Positions 16,424-25,808 of a DNA stretch of 64,000 nucleotides are shown piece by piece (the stretch's first letter is position 1; each line of letters opens with the position of its first letter). The position numbers were made by a program, and so were the translations under genes. The notes beneath the pieces were generated by a model. The model ran no database searches. It saw nothing but the letters and a program-made list of their open reading frames with translations, and was not told the DNA's origin. The stretch comes from Collinsella sp. 4_8_47FAA (GTDB lineage: Bacteria; Actinomycetota; Coriobacteriia; Coriobacteriales; Coriobacteriaceae): assembly GCF_000763055.1 (NCBI RefSeq), contig NZ_KN214139.1:1-64000 (forward strand). The letters are read 5' to 3'.

Positions 16424-17720
16424 CCTCACCAGCCGCCTCGCCGCATCTGAGTCCGCATCGTCCACCATCCTCGCCAAGGATCGAACGCTTTCCTGCGACA
16501 CCCGCCAAACGGGACTCAACAACAACGCACTTGTGATCGGCCCCTCGGGAGCCGGCAAGACCCGAAACGTCCTCAAGCCCAACCTGCTGCAAATGAACGC
16601 AAGCTACATCGTGCTCGACACCAAAGGCACGCTCTGTCGCGAAGTGGGACCCGTGCTGGCAGCCCACGGCTACCGCGTGCAATGTCTCAACTTCGCCGAC
16701 CTCAACACCGTCCCGGCCCTTGCGCCCGGCATCGAGCGCTGCGGCTACAACCCCCTGAGGCACATTCGCCGCAAGGCGGACGGCAGGCCCAACCAGCAGG
16801 ACATCCTCTCGGTGGCAAAGGCCATCTGCCCCATCGAGGACAACAACCAGCCTTTTTGGGATCATGCGGCGGCAAACCTGCTGTCGTGTCTTATCGCCTA
16901 CGTCACCGAACAGCTACCCGCCGACGAGCAGACGATCAGCTCGGTCATCAAGCTGATCGAGCACCTGCAGGACGGTGCCACGGGTCGATTGTTTGACGAT
17001 CTGATCACGACCGACCCCCAAAGCTATGCCCTCTCGCTATGGCGGCGCTACGCCATTACGCAAAATGCCGAGCGCATGCACGCGAGCATCGTCGGCATCC
17101 TTGCCGAAAAGGTCATGTGTCTGGGATTCGACGGTGCGGCACAGCTCTATCGTGAGCGCCATCAGGTGGACTTCGCTTCCATGGGACACACCCCCTGCGC
17201 CCTGTTTGTAACCGTGAGCGATATTGACCGCAATCTCGATCCGCTGACCGGCCTCTTTATTACGCAGGCGTTTATGGGCCTCATTCGCGAAGCCGATAGG
17301 CAGCACGACGGCAGCCTGCCCGTGCCCGTGCGCTTTATGCTCGATGACTTCGCAAATCTGCAGATCCCTCAGATCGACAACGTGCTCTCGATTATCCGAA
17401 GCCGCAACATCTGGGCAACGCTGCTATTGCAGTCGACCAATCAGCTCGATGCGCTCTATGGCGAGGCACGCGCACGCTCCATCATGGGCAACTGCGACAC
17501 GCATCTGGTGCTGGCGTTCCAGGATCCCGAGAGTGCCCGGGTGTTTTCCGACCGCGCCGACGCGCTGCCCAGCACGCTCATGGCGACGCCGATCGATCGC
17601 TCGTGGCTCTTTGTGCGCGGTCGCACTCCCGAACAGGTCGAGCGCTTTAGGCTCGAAGACCATCCGCTCTACGGGGAGCTGCCCGAGGCGCAGCGAGACC
17701 ATGCGGAGGCCGAGATCTAG
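16416..17720 (+). CDS. Soluble VirD4/TraG-like coupling ATPase
   Basis: A 434-residue ATPase of the type IV coupling protein family. Walker A IGPSGAGKTRN (about 41-51) is followed by the TraG strand SYIVLDTKGTL; FMLDDFANL is the Walker B region and LLLQSTNQLDALYG the sensor segment. VirD4/TraG proteins normally carry N-terminal membrane helices; none is present here, so it begins almost at the ATPase domain. AAGGAGGT sits five bases before ATG 16416, which overlaps the clpP-like stop by eight bases (translational coupling). No relaxase, VirB4 or pilus gene is in the window. Confidence 0.85.
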   Translation: MSNLTSRLAASESASSTILAKDRTLSCDTRQTGLNNNALVIGPSGAGKTRNVLKPNLLQMNASYIVLDTKGTLCREVGPVLAAHGYRVQCLNFADLNTVPALAPGIERCGYNPLRHIRRKADGRPNQQDILSVAKAICPIEDNNQPFWDHAAANLLSCLIAYVTEQLPADEQTISSVIKLIEHLQDGATGRLFDDLITTDPQSYALSLWRRYAITQNAERMHASIVGILAEKVMCLGFDGAAQLYRERHQVDFASMGHTPCALFVTVSDIDRNLDPLTGLFITQAFMGLIREADRQHDGSLPVPVRFMLDDFANLQIPQIDNVLSIIRSRNIWATLLLQSTNQLDALYGEARARSIMGNCDTHLVLAFQDPESARVFSDRADALPSTLMATPIDRSWLFVRGRTPEQVERFRLEDHPLYGELPEAQRDHAEAEI

Positions 17721-17797
17721 GCGCAGGGTTCTCGCGGCGCGCGGCGCCCCAGCGATGTTCCACAAAGGCCGTGCGCCCCGGGACTACGGCAAAGCAA

Positions 17798-17829
17798 AGG
17801 GGCCCGCATCCGATAGGATACGGGCCCCT
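17798..17829. terminator. Terminator between the cassette and pgi (convergent)
   Basis: AGGGGCCCG...CGGGCCCCT with inner GCATCC/GGATAC pairing. The minus-strand side is followed by TTTGCTTTGC, so it serves pgi and may also stop the plus-strand cassette. Confidence 0.8.
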
Positions 17830-17861
17830 GACTATAAGGCGCGATGCGTTAACAGCAGCGA

Positions 17862-19556
17862 CTACTTGCGATGCGCGCGATAGAACTCGATGAGCGCCTG
17901 GGTCGAAGCGTCCTGCTCGGCCTTGGCGGCGTCATCGTGGAAGGCCGGGGTAATCTGCTTGGCAAGCTGCTTGCCCAGCTCGACGCCCCACTGGTCGTAG
18001 GAGTCGATGCCCCAGACCGTGCCCTCGACAAACGTGATGTGCTCGTACAGGGCGATGAGCTCGCCGAGTGCGAACGGGGTCAGCGTGTCGCCGAAGATCG
18101 AGGTCGTCGGGCGATTGCCCTCAAAGCAACGGGCCGGGACGATCTGCTCGGGCGTGCCCTCGGCACGAACCTCATCGGCCGTCTTACCAAAGGCGAGCGC
18201 CTTGGTCTGGGCCAGGAAGTTGCCCAGGAACAGCTCGTGGACATCCTGGCCGCCGTCGGTCGCAGGGTTGGCGGTATTGGCGAAGGCGATGAAGTCGGCC
18301 GGAACCACCACAGTGCCCTGGTGCAGCAGCTGATAGAAGGCATGCTGGCCGTTGGTGCCGGGCTCGCCCCAGAAGATCTCACCGGTGTCGGAGGTCACGG
18401 CGCTGCCGTCCCAGCGGACATGCTTGCCGTTGGACTCCATGGTGAGCTGCTGCAGGTAGGCCGGGAAGCGGTGCAGGTACTGGCAGTACGGCAGCACGGC
18501 GTGGCTCTTGGAACCGAAGAAGTTGACGTACCAGACATTGAGCAGGCCCATCAGCGCGACGGCGTTGTTCTCGAGCGGGGTGTTGCAGAAGTACTCGTCG
18601 ATGGCGTGGAAGCCCTCGAGGAACTGCTGGAAGCGCTCGGGGCCGAGCACGACGATCAGCGACAGGCCCACGGCGGAGTCAACGGAATAGCGGCCACCGA
18701 CCCAGTTCCAGAAACCGAAGGCGTTGGCGGGGTCGATACCGAAGGCCTCGACCTTCTCGAGTGCGGTGGAAACGGCGACGAAGTGCTTTGCCACGGCCTC
18801 GGCGTTCTGCTCATCGGAGCCGTCGATGGCGCCCTGAGCCTTGAGCTGCTCGAGCATCCAGGTCTTGACCTCGCGGGCGTTGGTGAGGGTCTCGAGCGTG
18901 GTGAAGGTCTTGGAGACGATGATTACGAGCGTGGTCTCGGGATCCAGGCCCTTGAGCTTCTCGGCCTGGTCGTTGGGGTCGATGTTGGAGATGTAGCGGC
19001 AGTCGATACCGGCGTCGGCATAGGGACGCAGAGCCTCGTAGGCCATGACCGGGCCCAGGTCGGAGCCGCCGATGCCGATGGACACCAGATGCTCGATCTT
19101 CTTGCCGGTAACGCCCTTCCACTCACCGGAGCGCACGCGCTCGGCGAAGGCATACATGCGGTCGAGGACCTCGTGCACGTCGGCGACGACGTCCTGGCCG
19201 TCGACGATGAGCTGGCCCTTCTCGCTTGCCGGGCGGCGCAGCGCGGTGTGCAGGACAGCGCGGTCCTCGGTAGTGTTGATGTGCTCGCCAGAGAACATGG
19301 CGTCGCGGCGCTCCTCGAGCTTCACCTCGCGGGCAAGATCGCACAGCAGCTTGACGGTCTCATCGGTCACCAGGTTCTTCGACAGATCGAAGTGCAGGTC
19401 ACCGGCGTCAAAGCTCAGCTTGTTCACGCGGTCGGCGTCAGCAGCGAACCAGGCCTTGAGGTCGATACCTTCGGCCTCGAGCTTCTCCTGATGAGCCTCG
19501 AGCGCCTTCCAAGCGGCAGTCGACGTAGCATCGATAGGTGCGGCAACAGTTGCCAT
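17862..19556 (-). CDS. pgi: Glucose-6-phosphate isomerase
   Basis: Interconverts glucose 6-phosphate and fructose 6-phosphate in glycolysis; cytosolic. Signatures include [33 protein letters not shown] (PGI signature 1), and [16 protein letters not shown] with the catalytic-type His. At 564 residues it is close to the usual 550. ATG 19556 has GAGGAGGA six bases upstream; the longer frame to 19583 has none. It would receive the glucose 6-phosphate released by the Amadori operon. Monocistronic, with its own terminator. Confidence 0.95.
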   Translation of the reverse strand: MATVAAPIDATSTAAWKALEAHQEKLEAEGIDLKAWFAADADRVNKLSFDAGDLHFDLSKNLVTDETVKLLCDLAREVKLEERRDAMFSGEHINTTEDRAVLHTALRRPASEKGQLIVDGQDVVADVHEVLDRMYAFAERVRSGEWKGVTGKKIEHLVSIGIGGSDLGPVMAYEALRPYADAGIDCRYISNIDPNDQAEKLKGLDPETTLVIIVSKTFTTLETLTNAREVKTWMLEQLKAQGAIDGSDEQNAEAVAKHFVAVSTALEKVEAFGIDPANAFGFWNWVGGRYSVDSAVGLSLIVVLGPERFQQFLEGFHAIDEYFCNTPLENNAVALMGLLNVWYVNFFGSKSHAVLPYCQYLHRFPAYLQQLTMESNGKHVRWDGSAVTSDTGEIFWGEPGTNGQHAFYQLLHQGTVVVPADFIAFANTANPATDGGQDVHELFLGNFLAQTKALAFGKTADEVRAEGTPEQIVPARCFEGNRPTTSIFGDTLTPFALGELIALYEHITFVEGTVWGIDSYDQWGVELGKQLAKQITPAFHDDAAKAEQDASTQALIEFYRAHRK

Positions 19557-19681
19557 AGAGTCCTCCTCAGCATACGGGCGCACGCCTCCATGCGCCCGGA
19601 CATTCAGATGCCACTATTCTAGCGCAGGTCAAGACTACAATCAGCGAGCGTTGCCAATCGGCCCCCAAACGGCAACCGATT

Positions 19682-19746
19682 AAAAAGGGACAGGCTTATT
19701 TTGGCAGGTCAAACGCTTTACCAACCAAAAATAACCCGTCCTTTTA
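19682..19746. repeat. REP-like inverted repeat with GGGACAG core (element J)
   Basis: AAAAAGGGACAGGCTTATTT at the left pairs imperfectly with the right arm ending in CCGTCCTTTT. A half copy (AAAAAGGGACAG) lies at 20417-20428. The GGGACAGxxTTATTTT core is known from REP-type sequences mobilised by IS200-like (Y1) transposases in many bacteria. Confidence 0.5.
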
Positions 19747-19755
19747 TGGCAAATA

Positions 19756-20331
19756 TTAGGCCGCGGCGCAGATGCTACCGAGCAACTCACGCAGAGGAGA
19801 CCCGATGCCCTCCAGCAGTTCGGGCGCGATAATGGCAAAAACGGGAACCTCACCGGTGCCCACGACAGCAGGCGCCTTGCCCTCCGAGAGAATGCATCCA
19901 TAAGGGACAAAACCGTCTTCGCCGGCATCGAGCGCCGCCATGCGACGCGCGAGCTCGCGCGCAAAGCCAGCAGTATCGGCATCGCCAATCGCCAGGACAA
20001 AGTCCACGCCCTCATCGGTTGCCAGGGCTACGGCCTCATCGACCAAATCGTCTCCCCCGTCGCCCCCGGCCGAACCGCAACGAAAGAGTACGCGTTCGAG
20101 CAGGGCACGATCGAGCGAGCCCAGCGCCGCCGAAACGAGCTCATCGCGCGTGTGCTTGTCGCCTCCCAGCACGACCAGTGCCTTGGTGCCGCCATAGTGG
20201 GCAACCAATCGCCCGCACCAGCGAGCCACATCCCCATCCGCAACCAAGCGCGTCGGCATACCAAACCCATAGTTGACCATTATCCCCACAACCCTTCCGT
20301 GCTTTATGGTGGTATCGATCGTTAGGCTCAT
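19756..20331 (-). CDS. Stand-alone N-terminal domain of an Fe-ADH / dehydroquinate-synthase-like protein
   Basis: The 191 residues follow the nucleotide-binding half of iron-dependent alcohol dehydrogenases: FGMPTRLVADGDVARWC, then HYGGTKALVVLGGDK (strand and phosphate region), and EGVDFVLAIGDADTAGFARELA where the family has the GGGS loop. That loop is altered to GDADT, and the metal-binding C-terminal half (about 190 residues with three His) is absent. The frame has no internal stop. A remnant, or a repurposed small protein, is likely. No good Shine-Dalgarno is seen before the ATG. Confidence 0.5.
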   Translation of the reverse strand: MSLTIDTTIKHGRVVGIMVNYGFGMPTRLVADGDVARWCGRLVAHYGGTKALVVLGGDKHTRDELVSAALGSLDRALLERVLFRCGSAGGDGGDDLVDEAVALATDEGVDFVLAIGDADTAGFARELARRMAALDAGEDGFVPYGCILSEGKAPAVVGTGEVPVFAIIAPELLEGIGSPLRELLGSICAAA

Positions 20332-20430
20332 GCTACGAAGCGAGCTTTTCCGAGCTGTTTCGCGCTCTTTAGGGCTGCGTTAAAACCCCGATGAAGCCGC
20401 ACGACCATACTTGCCAAAAAGGGACAGATT

Positions 20431-20490
20431 TTGACGGTGTCCGTGCAAGCGGGTATTATCGAACAGGTATTCGATAAGAACATGTGTTTG
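20431..20490 (+). promoter_or_regulatory. SOS promoter with tandem LexA boxes
   Basis: -35 TTGACG and -10 TATTAT are 17 bases apart. Two LexA-type boxes follow at once: CGAACAGGTATTCG (20460-20473) and AGAACATGTGTTTG (20477-20490), each near the Gram-positive consensus CGAAC-N4-GTTCG, with starts 17 bases apart. Confidence 0.75.
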
Positions 20491-20504
20491 ATGGAAGGGC
20501 ACGG

Positions 20505-22010
20505 ATGGCGCACGAGCAGCACACCTATATCTGCATCGACCTCAAGACGTTTTATGCCAGCGTCGAGTGCGTCGACCGTGGGCTCGATCCGCTCACCACC
20601 AACCTAGTCGTTGCCGACGAATCGCGCGGACGCACGACCATCTGCCTCGCTATCACGCAGGCCATGAAGGACTTAGGTATTCACAACCGCTGCCGTCTGT
20701 TCGAGATTCCCGACGGCATCGACTGCATCAAAGCAGTGCCGCGCATGCAGCACTACATGGAGGTGTCGGCGCAAATCTACGGCATTTATCTGGAATACGT
20801 CAGCCCCCAGGACGTGCACGTCTACTCAATTGACGAGTGCTTTATCGACGTGACACCCTATCTGGACCTCTATCACACCGATGCGGAAGGCTTCGCCTGC
20901 ATGTTGCGCGACGAGGTCCTGGCGCGCACCGGCATCACGGCGACGGTCGGCATCGGCCCCAACCTATTCCAGGCCAAGGTTGCACTCGATATCACCGCCA
21001 AGCACGTACCCAGCCGCATCGGCATACTCGACGATGAGACCTTTCGCAAGGAAATCTGGCCCCATCGTCCCATCACCGATATCTGGGGCATCGGCCCCGG
21101 CGTGGCAGCACGACTCGAAAAATACGGCGTCTACGATCTGATGGGCGTCGCGGCGCTCGACGAAAACCTGCTTTACGACGAGCTCGGCGTCAATGCCGAG
21201 TATCTCATCGACCACGCCTTCGGACGCGAGCCGACAACCATCGCCGATATCCAAGCCTATCGCCCGCAAGCAACTTCGACCACCACAGGACAGGTGCTCT
21301 CGAAGGGCTATGCCTACGAGCAGGCCTACACCGTCTTGCGCGAGATGGTCGACAACGCCGTGTTGGACTTGATCGATAAGCACGTGGTCTGCGACAGCAT
21401 CTCGCTCTTTGTGGGCTACGCGAGCGAGCGCGCCGACATACGCAGGCTTGATGCCAGCGGTACTGCACAATATGTGGACGGATGCGGACACCTGCGCTCG
21501 AGTACGTCGAGCATCGAACCCACCGCAACCGCCGGCCCCGAGCTCGCGCCCCGTGCTCCCAAGCCCGTCCAGCGCGATGACGAACGGCGCCGCCTGGTGC
21601 GCGAAGCGCAGGCAATCGATGGCATCTTTGTGGGAGAGCATGGTGGCAAACCGCGTGGTGGCTATGCCGCGCTCTTTGCGCACTCCAACGCCTCGCGCAA
21701 GCTGCCCGAGCGTACCAATTCGTTTAAGAAGATCATGGGCTATTTCGATGAGCTCTGGGCGCAGACTGTCGATCCCAAACGACCGGTCAAGCGCATCAAC
21801 CTGGGCTTTAGCAATCTTGTGCCCGAGGAATTTGCCACCATCGATCTGTTCAGCGATATCGAGGCCGATGAGCGCGAGCGCGACCTGGCGCGCGCCGTCC
21901 TGGCCGTGAAAGGCAAGTACGGCAAGAACGCGCTCGTCAAGGGATTAAGCTTTACCGCCGGCGCCACCGCGCGCGAGCGCAACGATCAAGTTGGAGGACA
22001 CCGTGCCTAA
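20505..22010 (+). CDS. Y-family DNA polymerase (UmuC/DinB/UvrX-like)
   Basis: An error-prone translesion polymerase. The catalytic palm motifs are ICIDLKTFYASVEC (Asp near residue 11) and VHVYSIDECFIDVT (Asp-Glu), followed by an HhH segment PITDIWGIGPGVAARLEKYG and a long little-finger domain. A 35-residue low-complexity insertion (about 325-360) is unusual. At 501 residues it fits the UvrX/YqjW group, which pairs with a YolD protein as here. ATG 20505 has GGAAGGG upstream. The promoter carries tandem LexA boxes, so it is DNA-damage induced. Confidence 0.88.
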   Translation: MAHEQHTYICIDLKTFYASVECVDRGLDPLTTNLVVADESRGRTTICLAITQAMKDLGIHNRCRLFEIPDGIDCIKAVPRMQHYMEVSAQIYGIYLEYVSPQDVHVYSIDECFIDVTPYLDLYHTDAEGFACMLRDEVLARTGITATVGIGPNLFQAKVALDITAKHVPSRIGILDDETFRKEIWPHRPITDIWGIGPGVAARLEKYGVYDLMGVAALDENLLYDELGVNAEYLIDHAFGREPTTIADIQAYRPQATSTTTGQVLSKGYAYEQAYTVLREMVDNAVLDLIDKHVVCDSISLFVGYASERADIRRLDASGTAQYVDGCGHLRSSTSSIEPTATAGPELAPRAPKPVQRDDERRRLVREAQAIDGIFVGEHGGKPRGGYAALFAHSNASRKLPERTNSFKKIMGYFDELWAQTVDPKRPVKRINLGFSNLVPEEFATIDLFSDIEADERERDLARAVLAVKGKYGKNALVKGLSFTAGATARERNDQVGGHRA

Positions 22011-22428
22011 ACCCAAACAACAGCCCATGCGCCCGCCGACCGCCTTCGAGCGCCTGGCGGACCCCGAGGGCAGACGCCGCGCAGCCGACCCCAACCTCAC
22101 TGCCAACGGTGCCGTGCGCGCCAACCGCGCCGCACAGTTTATGCCCTTTGCCGCCCTCACGGGATACTACGAACTCGTGCGCAAGCAGGAAATCACCGTC
22201 GAGCAAAAACGTGAGCTCACGGAAGAAAAAGCCCTCGAGCTTTCGCAAAAGCTCGAGGGCCTCAAACGCGGCGACTTGGTGCGCGTCACCTATTACGATA
22301 CGTACGGCTATCGTAGCCGCACGGGCATTCTCGACGAAGCGTTACCCGCATTCAAGCTGCTCAAACTCAGGGATATCGCCATCAACTTCGACGATATCCA
22401 GGACATTGAGCTACGCGGACGAGCCTAG
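22003..22428 (+). CDS. YolD-like protein
   Basis: A 141-residue YolD-family protein, the usual small partner of UvrX/YqjW-type polymerases. The central RAAQFMPFAALTGYYELVRKQE segment (about 41-62) matches the family pattern FAPFAALTGY, followed by a charged helix and a short beta domain (RGDLVRVTYYD ... DIQDIEL). GTG 22003 has GGAGG five bases upstream and overlaps the polymerase stop by eight bases, so translation is coupled. The biochemical role of the family is unresolved. Confidence 0.82.
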   Translation: MPKPKQQPMRPPTAFERLADPEGRRRAADPNLTANGAVRANRAAQFMPFAALTGYYELVRKQEITVEQKRELTEEKALELSQKLEGLKRGDLVRVTYYDTYGYRSRTGILDEALPAFKLLKLRDIAINFDDIQDIELRGRA

Positions 22429-24977
22429 CGACGAGAACGCTTGCGCAAGACGAGAGCAATGCCAAGCACTGCGGCAGCTGCAACCAGCAATCCCAAGACC
22501 AGCGTGAGGGTCGAGTCGCCAGCGCGAGGCAGCGAGCCGTCCTTCGGAGTCTTCTTAGCGGTCGTCGTGACGGTGGTCGTGGTGCTGTTCGACTGGTCGT
22601 TGCCACCCGTCTGGCTGCCGCCAGGCTGATCGCCGCCACCCGGCTGCGAAGGATCGGTGGGTTCCGTCGGATCCGGAGTACCGGGATCAACCGGATTCTC
22701 CGAATTCTCCTTGCGCTGGATCCAGACCTGGCAACCATAGAACGGGTTGGCGGTACCAAGGCACAGACCCTGGTTGGTCACCGCAAAGGTGCGCAGACCA
22801 TGGTTATACGGATCGTTAAAGCCATTGGTCGTCAGCGTCGTAAAGTTCACGCCGTCCTCGGTCACATACATATCAAAGCCGCGCTCGGCATCGCGCAGGT
22901 AACACATGCACGTAAGGACACTCTGCAACTTCTTGAGGTTCTCCTCGCTCAGCAGCTTATCGAGCGCATCCTGAATATCGCTCGGCAGCTCGGTGCCATA
23001 GGCATCCTCGTACTGCCGCTTAAGGCTCTCATAGCTATCGAGCATGTCCTGATACTGGTCGGCAAAGGACTTGAAGTACGCGATCTCGCCATCGATCTTC
23101 TGGACATAAGCGGCGTCGTCCTCAAAGTCCTGGGACATCGTCGCGGCCTGATCGCAAAGACCGCCCGCGGCATCCTCCAGCGCATCGCTCAGATCGCCAA
23201 AGCCCTTAGCAACCTCGGTCTTCTCGTCATCGACATCGACGGCCTTGTTTGAATCATCAACCTCAGCAGCTTCGTTCGAATCATCGACCTCGACGGCCTC
23301 GTTTGAATCATCGTCCGCAAGCGTGTTCACGGGAACGATGGGGTCGTCAGGCGATTTCTTGTCGAGCAGGTGATCGAGCAGGTCCCTAAGGCGCTGAACC
23401 TGAGAGTCCCACTCCTCGGGCGTCATATCGATAATGTCGCCATTGGAGAACTGGCCGATCGGCTCAAGCAGGCTCGCGGTATCAAAGGTACCGATATACA
23501 GCTTGCCGTCGAACTTCTGCATGCGCCAAATGTACTGGTTCTCGTTTCGGCCAAAGCCCGAAGTCAGGCCGGAAATACCGCCCTCGGGGAACATGTCGGT
23601 GCGATCGCCAACGACGAGCTCCATGTTCTCGTCCTTGTCCATGCGATAGATGTTAACCGACTGCTCAAGATTGGCATTCACAAACGAGCAGTCAACGCCA
23701 CCCATGCTGCTCTTGCCGCCCTCTTCGGTGTTGGATTTGTTGAACAGGATGCGCTCGAGGGCAATCTCCTCGTCGTTGTATTCACCGATATAGAGGTAGT
23801 CGTTGTAGACGATGAGGTTGGCAGCGCCAGAACGGGTACGGGCAGGATCGATGCCAAAGCAGTACTTTGCACCGTCCGTCTTCTGATCGCCGACAATGGG
23901 AGTCCACGAATAGCTGCCGTCGGCATTCTTGTCGCCACGGACCATGGCAAACGACTGCATGGAATTATCATCGGGAGCGTTCTCGGGCGTACCGGTGCAG
24001 ATGGTCGCATAGAGATGGCCATTGTACGAGACCATATCCCAAATGGCGCCGCCGTAGATGCTGTCCTGATAGCGAATCGCCGGATAGTTAAACAACGTGT
24101 CCGAGTTAGCAATCTCGATGAAGCTGTCCTGGCCCTTCGACGGGTCAGGCGACGTCAGGATTGTCGACACAAACTTACCGGCCGCGTCTTTACCCACATT
24201 ACTGATGACGAGCTGGCCATCATGGACACACATGCCGCGGATACCGGTAGAAATGCCCTGCTTGTAGGCAGCACCGTAATCCTGCATGCTCGAAAGGCCC
24301 TGATAGACAACTTTGTACTCATCCGTCTTAGGATCAATCTCATATACAGCAGGCAGGCCGCTTTTGCCGCCATTGGCCCTGACGCTGCCGCAGAAATAGA
24401 GCTTACCCTTATAGCTCACGGCATTGCGGAACAAAGGAGCGACGCCGTTGAGCGATTCAGAGAGTAGCAGCTTGGTCTCACCGGTCTTGGTATTGATCTT
24501 GACCAAGATGCCGCCGCTGTCCTTGTCGGCCGTGCCGTCCTCCTTCTGCTGTCCATAGAAGAAGGTACCGTTAAACATGGCCTCCAGCGTCAGGCGCATG
24601 GTTTCAGCATCAAAGGAATCGCCCAGCGTGCTGTTCATGAGCGTCAGCGTGTTGCCCATCGCCGCATAGCAGGTGCCCACATAAAGCCAGTCACCATAGC
24701 TCGCAGCCGCCTAAGTGTAGCTCTGGCCGCGATCGCCTTCGTTGTTGGCCGTATTACCATCGGCGCCCGGAACGGCAACGGCACCGTTACCCTGGTAGTC
24801 GACGATGCCATCCGGCTGCGACGTTCCTACCGTAGGATGCGAGAGCTTCTCAAAGGAATACCCATTTCCCGCATTGTAGGTAACGGCACCCGATGCGTCT
24901 TCGGCGTGCGCCGGCAGCGGCGATACCAAGATAGCGGCAAGCGCTGCCACCAAGCCAAGTGTTCCCACTCGTCTCAT
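22425..24977 (-). pseudogene. Sortase-anchored surface protein interrupted by an in-frame amber codon
   Basis: One 850-codon reading frame broken only by TAG at 24711-24713 (codon 89). The N-terminal 88 codons start with a signal peptide (MRRVGTLGLVAALAAILVSPLPAHA). After the stop the same frame runs 750 codons without damage, ending in an LPRAG sortase-like signal, a hydrophobic helix and KRSRR. Acidic DDSNEAVEV-type repeats lie near 23220-23310. Context GQSYT*AAASYGDWLYVG suggests an original Trp (TGG to TAG). Downstream ATG 24680 has no ribosome site. Recent nonsense mutation, sequencing error or readthrough are all possible. GAGG precedes the first ATG. Confidence 0.75.
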
Positions 24978-25060
24978 AAGGTTATAGCCTCCCCTGTCCT
25001 AAAGCCCAGCTTTAGCATTCTTCATTTCTGTCCACGGTTAATTGCAATCTGAGCACAGCA

Positions 25061-25089
25061 ATAATCAGTGTATAAGTATACACCTGTAA
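25061..25089 (-). promoter_or_regulatory. Promoter with palindrome in the spacer, upstream of the surface protein
   Basis: On the minus strand -35 TTACAG and -10 GATTAT are 17 bases apart, and the spacer is filled by GTGTATA-AG-TATACAC (25068-25083), a perfect 7-2-7 palindrome. This is the layout of a tightly repressed or MerR/YtrA-type controlled promoter. Confidence 0.5.
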
Positions 25090-25249
25090 TTTTTTGGACG
25101 GGTTAATAGATGCTCGATTGGTAGTGAATTCCGCGCAAACCGTCACCAAACTCCACTTTTGCCGCATCTAAAGGTTATTTTTGCGCAAATTTTTGGATGC
25201 CGATAGTCACAATGGGCAGGAGGCTGGTACCCACCGGAGAGGGCAACGC

Positions 25250-25633
25250 CTACATTTTCATAACGTAATAGCCCGCACCCCTCACCGCCGTCTCGAGTGT
25301 GTCGCGATCAACCGGGCGCTTCGAGCGTACGCGTGCCGTGTGGTCCGCGTACGTTACCGTTGCCCACACACCATTCAGCGCATTGAGGGCATTGGCCACA
25401 TTCTGAGCGCAGCCATCGCAGCTCATGCCGCCGATGAGCAACTCATCGCTATAGGGGTAGTGGGACGGATCGGTATCCGCAACCACTACCTTCTTGGCCT
25501 TCTTACCGCTCGCGCCATCGCTGCAGCAGCTCTTTCCGTGTGTCGAAGCGGCAATACGACGCAGTCCAAAAAACATGCCGACGGCAATGACGGCCAGCAC
25601 GATGAGATTCGCAGGGTTGAGCAAGTCGCTCAT
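25250..25633 (-). CDS. Membrane-anchored heavy-metal-associated (HMA) domain protein
   Basis: 127 residues. One N-terminal membrane helix (about 8-24), a Cys-Cys pair (36-37), a Lys-rich linker, and a C-terminal HMA fold whose metal site is GGMSCDGC (Cys72 and Cys75). Such proteins bind Cu(I) or similar soft metals for delivery or sequestration. ATG 25633 has AAAGGGG upstream. The promoter carries a CsoR-like palindrome, which supports copper. No P-type ATPase is adjacent. Confidence 0.78.
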   Translation of the reverse strand: MSDLLNPANLIVLAVIAVGMFFGLRRIAASTHGKSCCSDGASGKKAKKVVVADTDPSHYPYSDELLIGGMSCDGCAQNVANALNALNGVWATVTYADHTARVRSKRPVDRDTLETAVRGAGYYVMKM

Positions 25634-25661
25634 GCGTTCCCCTTTCAAGTAGCGCTATCTA

Positions 25662-25677
25662 GATACCCCCATGGGGT
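25662..25677. promoter_or_regulatory. CsoR-like operator (candidate)
   Basis: TACCCC-CAT-GGGGT is close to the GC-tract palindromes bound by CsoR-family copper sensors. It sits about 30 bases before the HMA gene. Confidence 0.45.
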
Positions 25678-25808
25678 GTCCCCATCTTAACCCAAAATCA
25701 TGTCCGTTCGGTCAATTAGTTTCCCTCTTCAAACTTTTTTGTTGACCATGGCTTACTTTCGTGTATAGGTTTTCCTAGGCTAACAACTGAGGACCCGAAA
25801 GGAGCATC

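Noticed and set aside
17871-19622. 583-codon open frame opposite pgi
   Set aside because: A shadow of the high-GC pgi gene. It lacks a start signal and domain signatures, while the minus strand encodes a full glucose-6-phosphate isomerase.
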